A stretch of DNA of 64,000 bases, from assembly GCA_015075585.1 (NCBI GenBank), contig JABTUB010000002.1:806001-870000 (forward strand), in the 5' to 3' direction. A program made the position numbers and the translations under genes. Below are positions 16,813 through 26,434 of this stretch, one piece after another. Numbering within the stretch: the first letter of the stretch is position 1; every line of letters begins with the position of its first letter. This DNA is from Chloracidobacterium sp. Its GTDB lineage: Bacteria > Acidobacteriota > Blastocatellia > Pyrinomonadales > Pyrinomonadaceae. The notes beneath the pieces are model-generated. The model was not told the origin of the DNA. It did not search any database and saw only the letters and a program-made list of their open reading frames with translations.

Positions 16813-17355
16813 ATGATGAAACGAACTCTCTTGCTCGTGCTGCCGATCTTGTTGTTGACCGTGCTCTCGTGCCGGCTGGCCGAAAAAGTTACGTCATTGG
16901 GCGGCGATCTCAACCGCGTCGGCGATATGTGGAGTGACGTTCCGAAAATGGACGGCTTTACGAACTCGGAAGCCGATATGCCTTTCGCCTTCAAGCTGAT
17001 CTTGCGAACGGCACTCAATAATCTCTGGCGCGTCAACGATGAACGTGAGGACCGAACTCCGGCAACCGGCGATTGGCTGGTCTATTCGACTACGGCAAAG
17101 CCTGCGGATGTGGCCGCATTCTATACGAGCGCGAAGATGACGGCCTATGGCAAATGGGATGCGTCGGATAAACCGAGCTGCATCGACGGCCGGAAGGACG
17201 GCATTCCCGGCGAGCTGTGCGTTTTTAAGAAGACGGAAGGCGATAAGGAGACCGGACTCGCCGTTGTTGCAGTAGCCGATGAGAAAGGCGATGCGACCAA
17301 CGTCTTTTTCCTTCGTATCGAAACGCCAAGGGCCGCCTCGAATACGAAGAGATGA
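16813..17355 (+). CDS. Putative lipoprotein of unknown function
   Basis: A 180-residue protein with a lipoprotein signal: MMKRTLLLVLPILLLTVLSC, with C20 in the lipobox LLSC-type context. The mature part contains GFTNSEADMPFAFKLIL, a YSTTAKPADVAAFYTSAKM segment and two Cys (SCIDGRKDG and GELCVF) that could form a disulfide. The TTAKPADVAAFYT segment resembles domains that compare a variable with a threshold in other acidobacterial lipoproteins, but no family is certain. It is convergent with the SPFH gene and divergent from the Trm112 gene. Confidence 0.7.
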   Translation: MMKRTLLLVLPILLLTVLSCRLAEKVTSLGGDLNRVGDMWSDVPKMDGFTNSEADMPFAFKLILRTALNNLWRVNDEREDRTPATGDWLVYSTTAKPADVAAFYTSAKMTAYGKWDASDKPSCIDGRKDGIPGELCVFKKTEGDKETGLAVVAVADEKGDATNVFFLRIETPRAASNTKR

Positions 17356-17421
17356 GGCCAAGCGAAAAGGCGTCGGGGCCGAAGCCGCGACGCCAATGAT
17401 CCCGCGTAAAGAACGCTTTGG

Positions 17422-18594
17422 TTATGCCTGCGGTGCTGCGACCGGCGTTCCGCATTCGGGGCAGAACTTTGCCTCTGCGGCCAACTCGAATTGGCAGTTC
17501 GAGCACTTCTGCTTCTCCTGCGATGTGCCGCACTCCGAGCAGAATTTCGCACCCTCGCGAAGCTGTGCACCGCACTTGATGCACGGCACCTTTACGACCT
17601 CCATCGTTCCGCCGCAGTCAGAGCAGAACTTGGAACCGGCGTTATTCTGCTTGCCGCACGAAGGGCATGCGACGGTCGCCGCTGCGGCACCGCCGCCGGC
17701 GGCCGCTTGGCCTGCGCCGCCGCCCTGCTGGCCGAAAGCGTTCACCATCTGATTGCCGACGGCAAAGCCCGCACCAAGGCCCGCACCAAGGCCCGCACCG
17801 CCGCCTTCGTTCTGCGCCGCATCGCGAAGCGCGTCGGCCGCCTGGAACTTCATATACTGATCGACGTTACCGATGGCACCCATCTGAGCACGCTTGTCCA
17901 TCGCCTCTTCGACCTCGGGAGGCAGGCTGACATTCTCGACATAGAACTTGGTAACCTCAAGGCCGTAGGTCTTGAAATCCTCATTGATCTTGCCGCGGAT
18001 ACCCTCGCCGATCTCCTTGTACTGTGCCGCAAGGTCAAGCGCCGGTATCTTCAGCTCGCCGAGGGCGTCGGAGAATTCGGTGACGATGGCACGCTTGAGC
18101 TGGCCGTCGATATCCTCGGTCTGGAATGTGGCGTTGGTACCGGCGATCTGCTTTATGAACTCGCTCGGATCGGCAACGCGGAGGCTGTAAGCACCGAATG
18201 CCCGCAACCGCACGATGCCGAAGTCGGCGTCGCGCATCATAATGGGATTTGACGTGCCCCACTTCATATCAGTGAACTGCTTGGTGTTGACGAAGTAAAC
18301 CTCTGACTTGAAGGGCGAGTTGAAGCCGTACTTCCACGCGCCGAGCTTTGTAAGGATCGGCGTGTTGCCGCCCTCGATCTCGTACTTGCCCGGCTCGAAG
18401 ACATCGGCGACTTGGCCTTCGTGGACAAAGACCGCCGCCTGCGATTCGCGAACGATCAACTGGGCACCGTTCTTGATCTCCTGGCCGGCGACCGGGAACC
18501 GATAAACTATTGTGTCGCCGGTATTATCAAGCCATTCTATGACTTCGATGAATTGATTCAGCGCTTCACTCTTGATCCTGTCTAAAATGCTCAT
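17422..18594 (-). CDS. SPFH-domain protein with C-terminal zinc ribbons (YdjI-like)
   Basis: The ATG at 18594 starts MSILDRIKSEALNQFIEVIE and gives 390 residues. Residues 20-280 form an SPFH/band-7-like domain of the YdjI (virion-core-like) type: IVRESQAAVFVHEGQVADVF, RLRAFGAYSLRVADPSEF, LEVTKFYVENVSLPPEVEEA. A Gly/Ala-rich linker (GGGAGLGAGLGAGFAVGN) follows, then three consecutive CxxC...CxxC zinc ribbons (CPSCG/CSDCG, CIKCG/CSECG, CSNCQ/CPECG). In Bacillus, YdjI-type proteins act with PspA in membrane stress. Three ribbons is more than the usual one or two. The open frame extends upstream to 19191 but that part is antisense to the kinase gene. Confidence 0.88.
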   Translation of the reverse strand: MSILDRIKSEALNQFIEVIEWLDNTGDTIVYRFPVAGQEIKNGAQLIVRESQAAVFVHEGQVADVFEPGKYEIEGGNTPILTKLGAWKYGFNSPFKSEVYFVNTKQFTDMKWGTSNPIMMRDADFGIVRLRAFGAYSLRVADPSEFIKQIAGTNATFQTEDIDGQLKRAIVTEFSDALGELKIPALDLAAQYKEIGEGIRGKINEDFKTYGLEVTKFYVENVSLPPEVEEAMDKRAQMGAIGNVDQYMKFQAADALRDAAQNEGGGAGLGAGLGAGFAVGNQMVNAFGQQGGGAGQAAAGGGAAAATVACPSCGKQNNAGSKFCSDCGGTMEVVKVPCIKCGAQLREGAKFCSECGTSQEKQKCSNCQFELAAEAKFCPECGTPVAAPQA

Positions 18595-18934
18595 AACGTC
18601 TCCTCTATTATAAAGTCGTAAACGATAGAATATCGCATAAAGTTCGTTGAAAAGGAAATTTTGCAAACCGGCAAGGCCGATCAAAAACGCGGCAGCGACG
18701 AAAACCGATCCGGCGTCAAAAAAAGATGCTGCGCATTGCGAAGGTTGGGATATACTGGTAGCCATGTGCGCAAGAACGTGTCTTAAGGGCTCCGGATCAC
18801 TCAAATGCTGCGCGATCAGATCGGCAGTGACCTTGCGATCATTCGGCATTCGGAGATCTGCCAGATCGCAGATCCCGGAATGAGCGTTGGTCTTGTCATC
18901 CCGGATGGTGCGTTGACGCGGCAAATGCACGGCT
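18595..18934. other. Divergent intergenic region (SPFH gene / kinase gene)
   Basis: This 340-bp stretch separates two divergent genes and should hold both promoters. I see no convincing -35/-10 pair at consensus spacing, no RNA gene and no strong repeat. A plus-strand frame at 18647-18883 is open, but its product is Cys/Arg/Ser-rich and looks non-coding. Confidence 0.4.
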
Positions 18935-21634
18935 GTGCAACAAGTTAATAAGATAGTGGCGTCCAACGATCCTAAAAATTCGAAAGAAGTGCGGGATATC
19001 TTCGTCGCGGCCTCGAAACTTCCGCCCGGCGAACGCCCATCGTTTCTCGGTTCCGTATGCGCTGACGACACAAAGCTCCGCCGCGAGGTCGAAGAGATGC
19101 TTGCCTCATCGGACGCCGATACGAACCCAATGAAAGTTCCGGCGATCGAAGCACCTGCGGGCCGCTTTACGGGCGGCGGCCAAAGGCTCACGATCGGGCA
19201 GGAATTCGGTCAATACAGGATACTCGCCCCGATCGGCAAAGGCGGAATGGGCGAAGTTTACCTTGCCGAGGACTCGCGTCTCGGACGAAAAGTCGCTCTT
19301 AAGATATTGTCGCAAGTATTTGACCTCGATCCCGACGGGCTGCGGCGTTTTATCCGTGAGGCAAAGATCGTTTCTAAACTCAATCATCCCAACATCCTCA
19401 CTATTTACGAAAGCGGCGAGGAAAAGTCGATCAAGTTCATCGCATCGGAATACGTCGAGGGTGAGACGTTGACCGAGCGCCTTCAAAAAGGGCCGCTCGG
19501 TGTTGAAGCCGCGTTGGACATCGCTGTTCAGGTCGTAAGCGCATTGCTCGCGGCACACGGGGCTGCGATCATTCACCGCGACGTAAAGCCGGACAACATA
19601 ATGATACGGCCCGATGGCGTCGTTAAGCTGCTCGATTTCGGCATCGCAAAACTATCCGAGCCGCTGCGGACGACAGGCCCGCGCACCGCTCCGGGTATGA
19701 TCGTCGGCACGCCGAACTACCTCTCACCCGAACAGGCTCGCGGCAAAGAAGTCGATCCACGCTCGGATATATTCAGTTTCGGCCTGGTACTCTACGAAAT
19801 GCTTTCGGGTGCGAAGGCGTTCGAGGCAGACAGCGCTATCGACGTGATCAGCGCGATCCTGCAGAAAGAACCGGTACCTTTATGCTCCGTTGCCCCGGAG
19901 ATACCTTCCGAAATATCTGATGTGATCTCTAAAACGCTGCGAAAACATCCGGAGGAACGCTACACATCTACGGCCGACCTTCTCGTTGAGCTTAAAAGTG
20001 TGCGTTCCGATCTCGCCCTTCAAAGTAAGGGGGACAGCGGATCGGCCGACGTTTCTGTCGCCGCACCTGTTGATAATGTTCAGCCTGACGACCTTGAGAT
20101 CGAATCGGACGGCGGGCACGGGGCCGTAGCCGTAAAATACTCGCTGCGGGAATACCTTAGCCAACATCGGCGAACGGCGACGCTTGCCGTAGCGATCGTT
20201 CCGGTGCTGTTCGGTTCGATACTCCTTTATTTCTATTGGACGGGTTCTACTTCGCGATCGCAGATAGCTTCGATCGCAGTGCTGCCTTTCGTAAATGAGT
20301 CGGGCAGTGCCGATGCCGAATACCTATCGGACGGGATCGCAGAATCGCTGATCGGCAGCCTCTCTCAAGTATCGGGACTGGATGTAAGGTCGCGCAATTC
20401 TGCCTTTGCATACAAGGGAAAGGACGTAGGACTAAGGCAGATCGCCAAAGAGTTGAAAGTACAAGGGATCTTGAGCGGGCGTGTTGCAGTTCGCGGTGAC
20501 GACCTGACATTCTATGTAGAGTTGGTCGATATGGCAACTGATAAGGTGATCTGGAGCCAAACGTATAATAAGCCGTTATCGAGCCTCCTTGCACTCCAAA
20601 CCGAGATCGCCCGTGACGTCTCGGGAAATCTCAGAGCCAAATTATCCGGCGCCGACGAGCAGCGGCTTACAAAGAACGCTGCGGCGAATTCAGAAGCATA
20701 CCGCCTATATCTAAAGGGCAATTTCGAATGGAATAGGCACACCGAAGAGTCCTTGCAGAAGGCGATAGACTTTTACGACCAAGCTCTCGAAAAAGACCCG
20801 AACTATGCGTTGGCATATACCGGATTGGCCAAAACATACGGCGTCCTCAGCAACAATTATCGTTCACCGAACGAGACCTTCCCAAAGGCATTGGAGTTTG
20901 CCCAAAAGGCGTTGATGATCGATGGGTCGCTGGCCGAAGCCCATGCCGTAAAAGCGGCGGTCCATCTCTACTATCAATGGGACCTTGATGCGGCGGCAAA
21001 AGAGACCGCACGTGCGTTCGAGCTTGACCAGAATAACGGACTTGCACATCAGATCGAGGCCGGACGGCTGGAGTCCATCAGTCGGTTCGAAGATGCGTTG
21101 GCTGAACGAAAACGAGCTGTAGAGATCGACCCGCTCTCGTCAATGGACAATTATTCGCTCGGAGCCACGTATTATCTGAAGGGCGACCTTGATCGAGCCG
21201 TAGAACAACTTCGCCAGACGATCGATATGGAGCCGCGTTTCGGCCCGGCATACGAATTTCTGGGCCAAACTCTCGAGGAAAAGAAGATGTATTCCGATGC
21301 GATCAGGACATATCAGAGCGGCCTTTCAAATACAGAGCAAAATCCGAGACTCTTTGCATTCCTGGCCCACGCCTATGCAATGTCGGGCGATCGTGAACAA
21401 GCAAATGCTACGCTCCGCACGCTTAACGAATGGTCCCGGCGAGGCTATGTAAGCCCGTATCTTTTCGCCGTCGCACATGCCGGGCTTGGCGATAAGCAGG
21501 AAATGTTCGAAGCCCTCGAGAGTGCATACAAAGAACGATCCGTTTATCTCCTCTGGTTGAGGATCGACCCCATATTCACGCCATTCCGAGCCGATCCGCA
21601 ATTTCAGGAGCTGTTAAAGCGTATAGGCGTGTGA
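18935..21634 (+). CDS. Transmembrane Ser/Thr protein kinase with TolB-like and TPR sensor domain
   Basis: An 899-residue kinase of the PknB type, starting at GTG 18935. A short N-terminal helical domain (to about 85) precedes the kinase: YRILAPIGKGGMGEVY (ATP loop, 94-109), K123, HRDVKPDN with D216, and DFG at 234-236. GTPNYLSPEQARG is the activation loop end. A single membrane segment lies at about 414-435 (TLAVAIVPVLFGSILLYFYW). Outside, residues 445-570 form a TolB/FlgO-like domain (IAVLPFVNESGSADAEYLSD), followed by about eight TPR-like helical repeats to the end. It probably senses an envelope signal and phosphorylates cytoplasmic targets. Confidence 0.93.
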   Translation: MQQVNKIVASNDPKNSKEVRDIFVAASKLPPGERPSFLGSVCADDTKLRREVEEMLASSDADTNPMKVPAIEAPAGRFTGGGQRLTIGQEFGQYRILAPIGKGGMGEVYLAEDSRLGRKVALKILSQVFDLDPDGLRRFIREAKIVSKLNHPNILTIYESGEEKSIKFIASEYVEGETLTERLQKGPLGVEAALDIAVQVVSALLAAHGAAIIHRDVKPDNIMIRPDGVVKLLDFGIAKLSEPLRTTGPRTAPGMIVGTPNYLSPEQARGKEVDPRSDIFSFGLVLYEMLSGAKAFEADSAIDVISAILQKEPVPLCSVAPEIPSEISDVISKTLRKHPEERYTSTADLLVELKSVRSDLALQSKGDSGSADVSVAAPVDNVQPDDLEIESDGGHGAVAVKYSLREYLSQHRRTATLAVAIVPVLFGSILLYFYWTGSTSRSQIASIAVLPFVNESGSADAEYLSDGIAESLIGSLSQVSGLDVRSRNSAFAYKGKDVGLRQIAKELKVQGILSGRVAVRGDDLTFYVELVDMATDKVIWSQTYNKPLSSLLALQTEIARDVSGNLRAKLSGADEQRLTKNAAANSEAYRLYLKGNFEWNRHTEESLQKAIDFYDQALEKDPNYALAYTGLAKTYGVLSNNYRSPNETFPKALEFAQKALMIDGSLAEAHAVKAAVHLYYQWDLDAAAKETARAFELDQNNGLAHQIEAGRLESISRFEDALAERKRAVEIDPLSSMDNYSLGATYYLKGDLDRAVEQLRQTIDMEPRFGPAYEFLGQTLEEKKMYSDAIRTYQSGLSNTEQNPRLFAFLAHAYAMSGDREQANATLRTLNEWSRRGYVSPYLFAVAHAGLGDKQEMFEALESAYKERSVYLLWLRIDPIFTPFRADPQFQELLKRIGV

Positions 21635-21636
21635 CG

Positions 21637-22107
21637 CTAAGCACCGTTCCGGGCGTCTAGTTCACGACGCGAGAAGTTGCGACTCGCAAGGGTCAGCCAT
21701 AACAGACAGCACGCGAACGCTGCGCCAAAGCCGTCCAAGAGAACATCGTAAAGCGACGATGTGCGAGCAGAGTTGAAGCTCTGAACGAACTCGTCGATAA
21801 ATGCGACTGCGAAAGTCAGCAGGAAGGCATTCAGAACCGGACGTGAAAAAAATCGAAAGGCGTTCCATGCAAGGAACGCGAGTACGGAATATTCGGCAAA
21901 GTGCGCGAATTTGCGAATCGCGGCGTGGATGAACCGGTGCGTTTCGGCCGAAGCGTCGGGAAGCAGCCATCTGAGCAGCGGGCCGATGAACCACGCGGTT
22001 TCATCCATAGCCCCGAGGCTCGTGCCGAGGGCGAGAACGACAACCGTCCAAACGATCAACGGCGCATAAGCCGTAAGCCATCGATGCCTTCGAAAACTCT
22101 TCTCCAT
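21637..22107 (-). CDS. VanZ-like family membrane protein
   Basis: The ATG at 22107 gives 156 residues starting MEKSFRRHRWLTAYAPLIVW. The VanZ pattern is clear: an N-terminal membrane helix, AAIRKFAHFAEYSVLAFLAW, VLNAFLLTFAVAFIDEFVQS (with the conserved Asp-Glu), and RTSSLYDVLLDGFGAAFACC before the last helix. Family function is largely unknown apart from the teicoplanin-resistance founder. It follows the TPR gene by 46 bp on the same strand and converges on the kinase gene with a 2-bp gap. Confidence 0.85.
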   Translation of the reverse strand: MEKSFRRHRWLTAYAPLIVWTVVVLALGTSLGAMDETAWFIGPLLRWLLPDASAETHRFIHAAIRKFAHFAEYSVLAFLAWNAFRFFSRPVLNAFLLTFAVAFIDEFVQSFNSARTSSLYDVLLDGFGAAFACCLLWLTLASRNFSRRELDARNGA

Positions 22108-22153
22108 TACGAGCAATTTTGATTCCCTCGGATCCAATCGGAAAATTACGGGA

Positions 22154-23458
22154 CTACGGCGTAACGCCATATTTAAGCAGATCCTGCTTCGCCTTTGGAT
22201 GCTTCGGATTCAAGCGAAGTGTAGAGCGGAAATCGCTGATCGCGGCGTCGCGGTTGCCGAGCCGTCGATAGATCTGTCCGCGCAGGTGATAATATTCGGC
22301 GATATCCTTACCGCCTAGAGAGACGGCCTTCGCCGCATCGCTCAAAGCCTTTTGAAGGTCGCCCAACGCGGCGTACGTCACCGCCCGATTGTAATAGGCG
22401 GTCGCGAATCTGTTATCAATAATGACGGCACGGTCGAGGTCCGCGATGGCATCGTTGGGACGTCCGAGCTCGTATCGTACCCGTGCGCGCTTCGCGTAAA
22501 GCTGAGCCATTCCTCGCGCCGCGATCGCTCGGTCGAAATATTGTTCCGCGAGTTCGAGATTCTTTCCCTCCTTCGCGGCATCCCCCCAACGCTCATAGTC
22601 AAGTTCCGGCGCTTTTTGTGCTGAGACGCTTATTCCGACTCTGCTTGATCCCTTTATGCTGCCTACAAGCTGAAGTCCGCTCAATGTTAGATCGACGCGT
22701 CCGCCGGCGTAGTCAAAAAGCACCCTGTAAGGTCCTGACATCCAATATCTCAGCGTTTCCGGCGATGATGTCCGTGCATCGACGCGAACACTTGCAACAC
22801 CGTCAATATCGAAGATCCACGTGGTCTCCCTCACCGGCTGGTTTCCCGGATATCTAAGCCTCACGTTCCAACTGCCCCTTATGTAGCCCGGACTGCGAGG
22901 GTTCATATCGACAACATTTCCGTAGAACGGCGTTTCGGGAGTGCCAGGGGTTTTTCCGCCCGCAACTGGTGGCTTTGCAGCACCCGAACCCAATACGATC
23001 TGACGCCAACCGACGCCCGGTGGAATTCGTTGCTCCAATGTTGGCACTGTCTGGCCATTTTGCCGTGACTGAAAATCTGCGATCACCTGCCGCGAACTGC
23101 GTTTTACTAACTCGTTGACCTCCTTCGGCAGCGCGTTCGCCGTCGGGAGTGTCAGCGGAGCTTTGATATCGCTCAAGAAGTACTTGAGAGCGGCATAAAA
23201 GTCCGTTTCCGCGACAAGAGTGCATTTTGCGGCAAGAAGCTTTGCCTTTTGCTCAATTGTGAACGCGGTCGCCGCGACCTCCTTCTCATACGTGCGGAGA
23301 GCCTCTCTGCGTGCCGAGGAAGGGTTTGTTGCGTTGACCGCAGCGGCAAACGATCGCTGAAACGCAGCTTCAGCCGAGGCCGAAAGAGCCGGCTCTTGGG
23401 CAAAAACCGTCAGCGAGAAAATGAGGTGGACAAAGAGGAGCGGAACGCGAAGTCTCAT
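22154..23458 (-). CDS. Secreted TPR-repeat protein
   Basis: With the ATG at 23458 the 434-residue protein begins MRLRVPLLFVHLIFSLTVFA and has a signal peptide cleaved near AQEPALSA. The N-terminal part is a helical region. The middle contains WRQIVLGSGAAK and a beta-rich part (TWIFDIDGVASVRVDARTSS; YRVLFDYAGGRVDLTLSGLQ). The C-terminal third has three to four TPRs (YAKRARVRYELGRPNDAIAD; YYNRAVTYAALGDLQKALSD; YYHLRGQIYRRLGNRDAAIS). It is probably a periplasmic scaffold. A 66-codon frame upstream ends in an ATGA overlap with this start. Confidence 0.85.
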   Translation of the reverse strand: MRLRVPLLFVHLIFSLTVFAQEPALSASAEAAFQRSFAAAVNATNPSSARREALRTYEKEVAATAFTIEQKAKLLAAKCTLVAETDFYAALKYFLSDIKAPLTLPTANALPKEVNELVKRSSRQVIADFQSRQNGQTVPTLEQRIPPGVGWRQIVLGSGAAKPPVAGGKTPGTPETPFYGNVVDMNPRSPGYIRGSWNVRLRYPGNQPVRETTWIFDIDGVASVRVDARTSSPETLRYWMSGPYRVLFDYAGGRVDLTLSGLQLVGSIKGSSRVGISVSAQKAPELDYERWGDAAKEGKNLELAEQYFDRAIAARGMAQLYAKRARVRYELGRPNDAIADLDRAVIIDNRFATAYYNRAVTYAALGDLQKALSDAAKAVSLGGKDIAEYYHLRGQIYRRLGNRDAAISDFRSTLRLNPKHPKAKQDLLKYGVTP

Positions 23459-23655
23459 AGAGCAAATTGATTCCCGCAAAAAACAGGTGCGGCGAGCAGG
23501 CAACCTAGTCTACGCGTCGAAGGCCTATCGGTCATTAGGGAAAATAATGGGCCACCCGGAGACAGATCTGAGAACACTGAAAGGCCGCCGGAAACCATCA
23601 TTATCAGCCAACCCGCGATTGCAAGAAGCAGCGGCACCATGCCCTGATTCCTCAT
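23455..23655 (-). CDS. Possible small membrane protein
   Basis: A 66-codon frame starting MRNQGMVPLLLAIAGWLIMM, with one clear hydrophobic helix followed by a polar tail. Its TGA overlaps the ATG of the TPR gene (ATGA), the same junction used elsewhere in this window between real genes. That supports translation. No homologue is recognised, and the tail (RPSTRRLGCLLAAPVFCGNQ) could be fortuitous. Confidence 0.42.
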   Translation of the reverse strand: MRNQGMVPLLLAIAGWLIMMVSGGLSVFSDLSPGGPLFSLMTDRPSTRRLGCLLAAPVFCGNQFAL

Positions 23656-23674
23656 TGCGTAAAAACGATTCCGC

Positions 23675-23806
23675 CTACTGGCCGGCAGAAGAAATTAACA
23701 AGCCCCCGGACGACTTGATCGTTGGTATCTGCACCGGATCGAATGCCGTAGCAACCAACCGAATCATGCCAACCGGCAACAGGATATAGCCGACGATCAT
23801 TAACAT
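23675..23806 (-). CDS. Possible very small membrane peptide
   Basis: A 43-codon frame starting MLMIVGYILLPVGMIRLVAT ends 19 bp before the 66-codon frame. It contains one hydrophobic segment and an amphipathic tail (FDPVQIPTIKSSGGLLISSA). Together the two frames could form a small membrane-protein pair ahead of the TPR gene. The evidence is only hydrophobicity and arrangement. The stretch 23807-23917, up to atpG, holds nothing I can identify. Confidence 0.3.
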   Translation of the reverse strand: MLMIVGYILLPVGMIRLVATAFDPVQIPTIKSSGGLLISSAGQ

Positions 23807-23917
23807 CGCGTTCTTCCAAAGGTAGTTTTAGTTAATTGGAAAAGCACGGTAAATAACATACTGACTCAGCGAAAATCGCCAAGCCAAATATTTCACCGGC
23901 CGCCTATAACGGCTCAA

Positions 23918-24790
23918 TTACGCGGCGGCTGCACCGCTGACGACCTCGATGATCTCCTTTGTGATCGCGGCCTGTCGGATGCGGTTCATATTGAGCGTGA
24001 GCGTATCGATCAGTTCGCCGGCGTTCTTAGATGCCGAGTCCATCGCCGTCATTCGTGAGCCTTGCTCGCTGGCGACCGATTCGAGCATACCCTTATAGAT
24101 CTGCGTCTCGACCTGTTTCGGCAGCAATTTACCAAAGATCTCGGCGGCGGGCTGCTCATAGATGTACTCGGCAGCCGCGGTGTGTTCGTCCGTCGCGGCA
24201 GTTTCTGCCTTTGGGATCGGAAGGAGCTGCTCGATCACAGGCCGCTGCGAGAGCACCGTCTTAAATTCGGTGAACGCGATGAATACCTTATCGATCGATG
24301 TGTCTTCGGTAAAGAGCTTTATGACGCGTGTCGCAATGTCGAGAGCGTCCTGATGCCGAACCTGCCCCGAGCCTGTCAGGCCGACGTACTCTTCGACAAA
24401 ATTGACCGAGCGGCGTTTGAAGAAGTCGCGCCCTTTTCGGCCGACGGGCATCATCTCGATCTCCTTGCCCGAATCGGCAATGAACGCTTGAACGGCCTTG
24501 ATGATGTTCGCGTTGAAAGCGCCGGCGAGGCCTTTATCAGCGCTCACCAGCACGACCAAATACTTGTCATCGCCGCGTGTATCGAGCAGCGGATGCGAGA
24601 ATTCGTCGGTAACCTTTGAGCTGAGGCCGCCGAGAACCTCACTCATTTTTCCCGCAAAGGGACGCGAGGCAGTTACACGATCCTGTGCGCGTTTGAGCTT
24701 TGCGGCGGCGACCATCTTCATCGCCTTCGTTATCTGCTGCGTGTTCTTAACCGACTTGATGCGTCGGCGCATGTCCAAAAGACTTGCCAT
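23918..24790 (-). CDS. atpG: ATP synthase gamma subunit
   Basis: The central rotor shaft of F1. It starts MASLLDMRRRIKSVKNTQQI and TKAMKMVAAAKLKRAQ, the conserved N-terminal coiled-coil helix. Middle: VLVSADKGLAGAFNANI. The C-terminal helix contains RMTAMDSASKNAGELIDTLT and NRIRQAAITKEIIEVVSGA. At 290 residues it is normal length. It is the last gene of the cluster; the beta and epsilon genes that usually follow are absent, and the next gene on this strand is unrelated. Confidence 0.97.
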   Translation of the reverse strand: MASLLDMRRRIKSVKNTQQITKAMKMVAAAKLKRAQDRVTASRPFAGKMSEVLGGLSSKVTDEFSHPLLDTRGDDKYLVVLVSADKGLAGAFNANIIKAVQAFIADSGKEIEMMPVGRKGRDFFKRRSVNFVEEYVGLTGSGQVRHQDALDIATRVIKLFTEDTSIDKVFIAFTEFKTVLSQRPVIEQLLPIPKAETAATDEHTAAAEYIYEQPAAEIFGKLLPKQVETQIYKGMLESVASEQGSRMTAMDSASKNAGELIDTLTLNMNRIRQAAITKEIIEVVSGAAAA

Positions 24791-24844
24791 AAAGTTGCAT
24801 CACACACCGCACCGCAAGTTATCTTCGGTGCGGCAGCTAAACCT

Positions 24845-26383
24845 CTAAGCCGCGGCCGCCTCTGCCTTGCCCCAACGTGTTGCCTTGAAGTCCTCGACAG
24901 CTTCTTTCATTGCCGCCTTGAGGTCGTCGTCAAGAATCTTTTTCTCGCGTATCGTATTGAGCACGGCCGGGCGCGAACTCTTTGCAAAACCGAGCAGTTC
25001 GCTTTCAAAGCGGCTGAGGTCCTCGACCGCGATGTCATCCGCGAAACCATTCGTTACCGTCCAGATGCTGAATACCTGCTCTTCGACAGGCATCGGCACA
25101 TATTGCGGCTGCTTCAAAACCTCGGTCAGGCGGCGGCCGCGTTCAAGCTGAGCCTGCGTTGCCTTGTCGAGATCGGAGCCGAACTGAGCGAATGCCGCAA
25201 GCTCGCGAAACTGTGCGAGGTCGATGCGGAGTGTTCCGGCTACGGCACGCATCGCCTTGATCTGTGCACTGCCGCCCACACGTGAAACCGAGTTGCCGAC
25301 GTTGATCGCGGGACGCACGCCTGAGTTGAACAGGTCGGATTCGAGAAAGATCTGGCCGTCGGTGATCGAGATCACGTTGGTCGGGATGTATGCCGAGATG
25401 TCGCCTGCCTGCGTTTCGATGATCGGGAGCGAGGTAAGCGAGCCGCCGCCGCGCGCATCCGACATCTTTGCCGCCCTTTCAAGCAAGCGTGAGTGCAAAT
25501 AGAAGACATCGCCCGGATACGCTTCGCGGCCCGGCGGACGCCGGAGCAAAAGCGAAATCTCACGATAAGCGGCAGCTTGCTTCGAGAGGTCGTCATAGAC
25601 CGTCAGGGCGTGGCGGCCGTTATCGCGGAAGTACTCGCCCATTGCGCAGCCCGAATACGGAGCAAGGAACTGCATAGCCGCCGGGTCTGATGCCGAAGCA
25701 TTTACGATGATGGTGTAGTCCATCGCACCGAATTCTTCGAGCCGCTGGCGAACCTGTGCTACGGTCGAGGCCTTCTGGCCGATAGCGACATAAACACAGA
25801 TCACGTCCTTGCCCTTTTGATTGATGATCGCATCGATGGCAAGTGCCGTTTTGCCGGTCTGGCGGTCGCCGATGATCAGCTCGCGTTGGCCGCGGCCGAT
25901 CGGAACCATCGAATCGATCGCCTTGAGGCCGGTCTGGAGCGGCTCCTTCACCGGCTGCCGGTCGATGATGCCGGGTGCGATAGCTTCGACAGGCATATAC
26001 GTGTCGGTTATGATCTCGCCGCTGCCGTCGATCGGGTTGCCGAGAGCATCGACAACACGGCCGATCAGAGCATCGCCCACAGGGACACTCATGATGCGTT
26101 TTGTACGGCGTGCCTCGTCGCCCTCTTTGATCTTCTGGAAATCGCCGAACAGCACGCAGCCGACCTTGTCTTCCTCGAGGTTGAGGGCAAGGCCGCGGAC
26201 GCCGTGGTCAAATTCGAGCAGCTCGCCCGCCATTACCTTTTCGAGGCCGTAAACCTCGGCGATGCCGTCGCCGACCTTAATGACGGTGCCGACCTCGGCG
26301 ACCGTCATTGTCGCATCGAAATTTTCGATCTGTGCACGAATGATCTCATTGATCTCGTTGGCTTTGATTGGTTCCATATTCAT
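24845..26383 (-). CDS. atpA: ATP synthase alpha subunit
   Basis: The non-catalytic nucleotide-binding F1 subunit, 512 residues. The beta-barrel is followed by the P-loop [20 protein letters not shown], then [40 protein letters not shown], and the alpha signature [18 protein letters not shown] (P-I-N-V-G-x-S-V-S-R-V-G context). The C-terminal helical domain ends KAEAAAA. It lies between atpH (51 bp) and atpG (54 bp). Confidence 0.98.
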   Translation of the reverse strand: MNMEPIKANEINEIIRAQIENFDATMTVAEVGTVIKVGDGIAEVYGLEKVMAGELLEFDHGVRGLALNLEEDKVGCVLFGDFQKIKEGDEARRTKRIMSVPVGDALIGRVVDALGNPIDGSGEIITDTYMPVEAIAPGIIDRQPVKEPLQTGLKAIDSMVPIGRGQRELIIGDRQTGKTALAIDAIINQKGKDVICVYVAIGQKASTVAQVRQRLEEFGAMDYTIIVNASASDPAAMQFLAPYSGCAMGEYFRDNGRHALTVYDDLSKQAAAYREISLLLRRPPGREAYPGDVFYLHSRLLERAAKMSDARGGGSLTSLPIIETQAGDISAYIPTNVISITDGQIFLESDLFNSGVRPAINVGNSVSRVGGSAQIKAMRAVAGTLRIDLAQFRELAAFAQFGSDLDKATQAQLERGRRLTEVLKQPQYVPMPVEEQVFSIWTVTNGFADDIAVEDLSRFESELLGFAKSSRPAVLNTIREKKILDDDLKAAMKEAVEDFKATRWGKAEAAAA

Positions 26384-26434
26384 TTGCGGTTCGCTCGTGC
26401 CGCTGCCGAAAGACAGCCGTTTCGGCAGGGCGAA

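Noticed and set aside
18595-19191. N-terminal extension of the SPFH protein by 199 codons
   Set aside because: The extension is antisense to the kinase gene, lacks family resemblance, and the ATG at 18594 gives the expected N-terminus.
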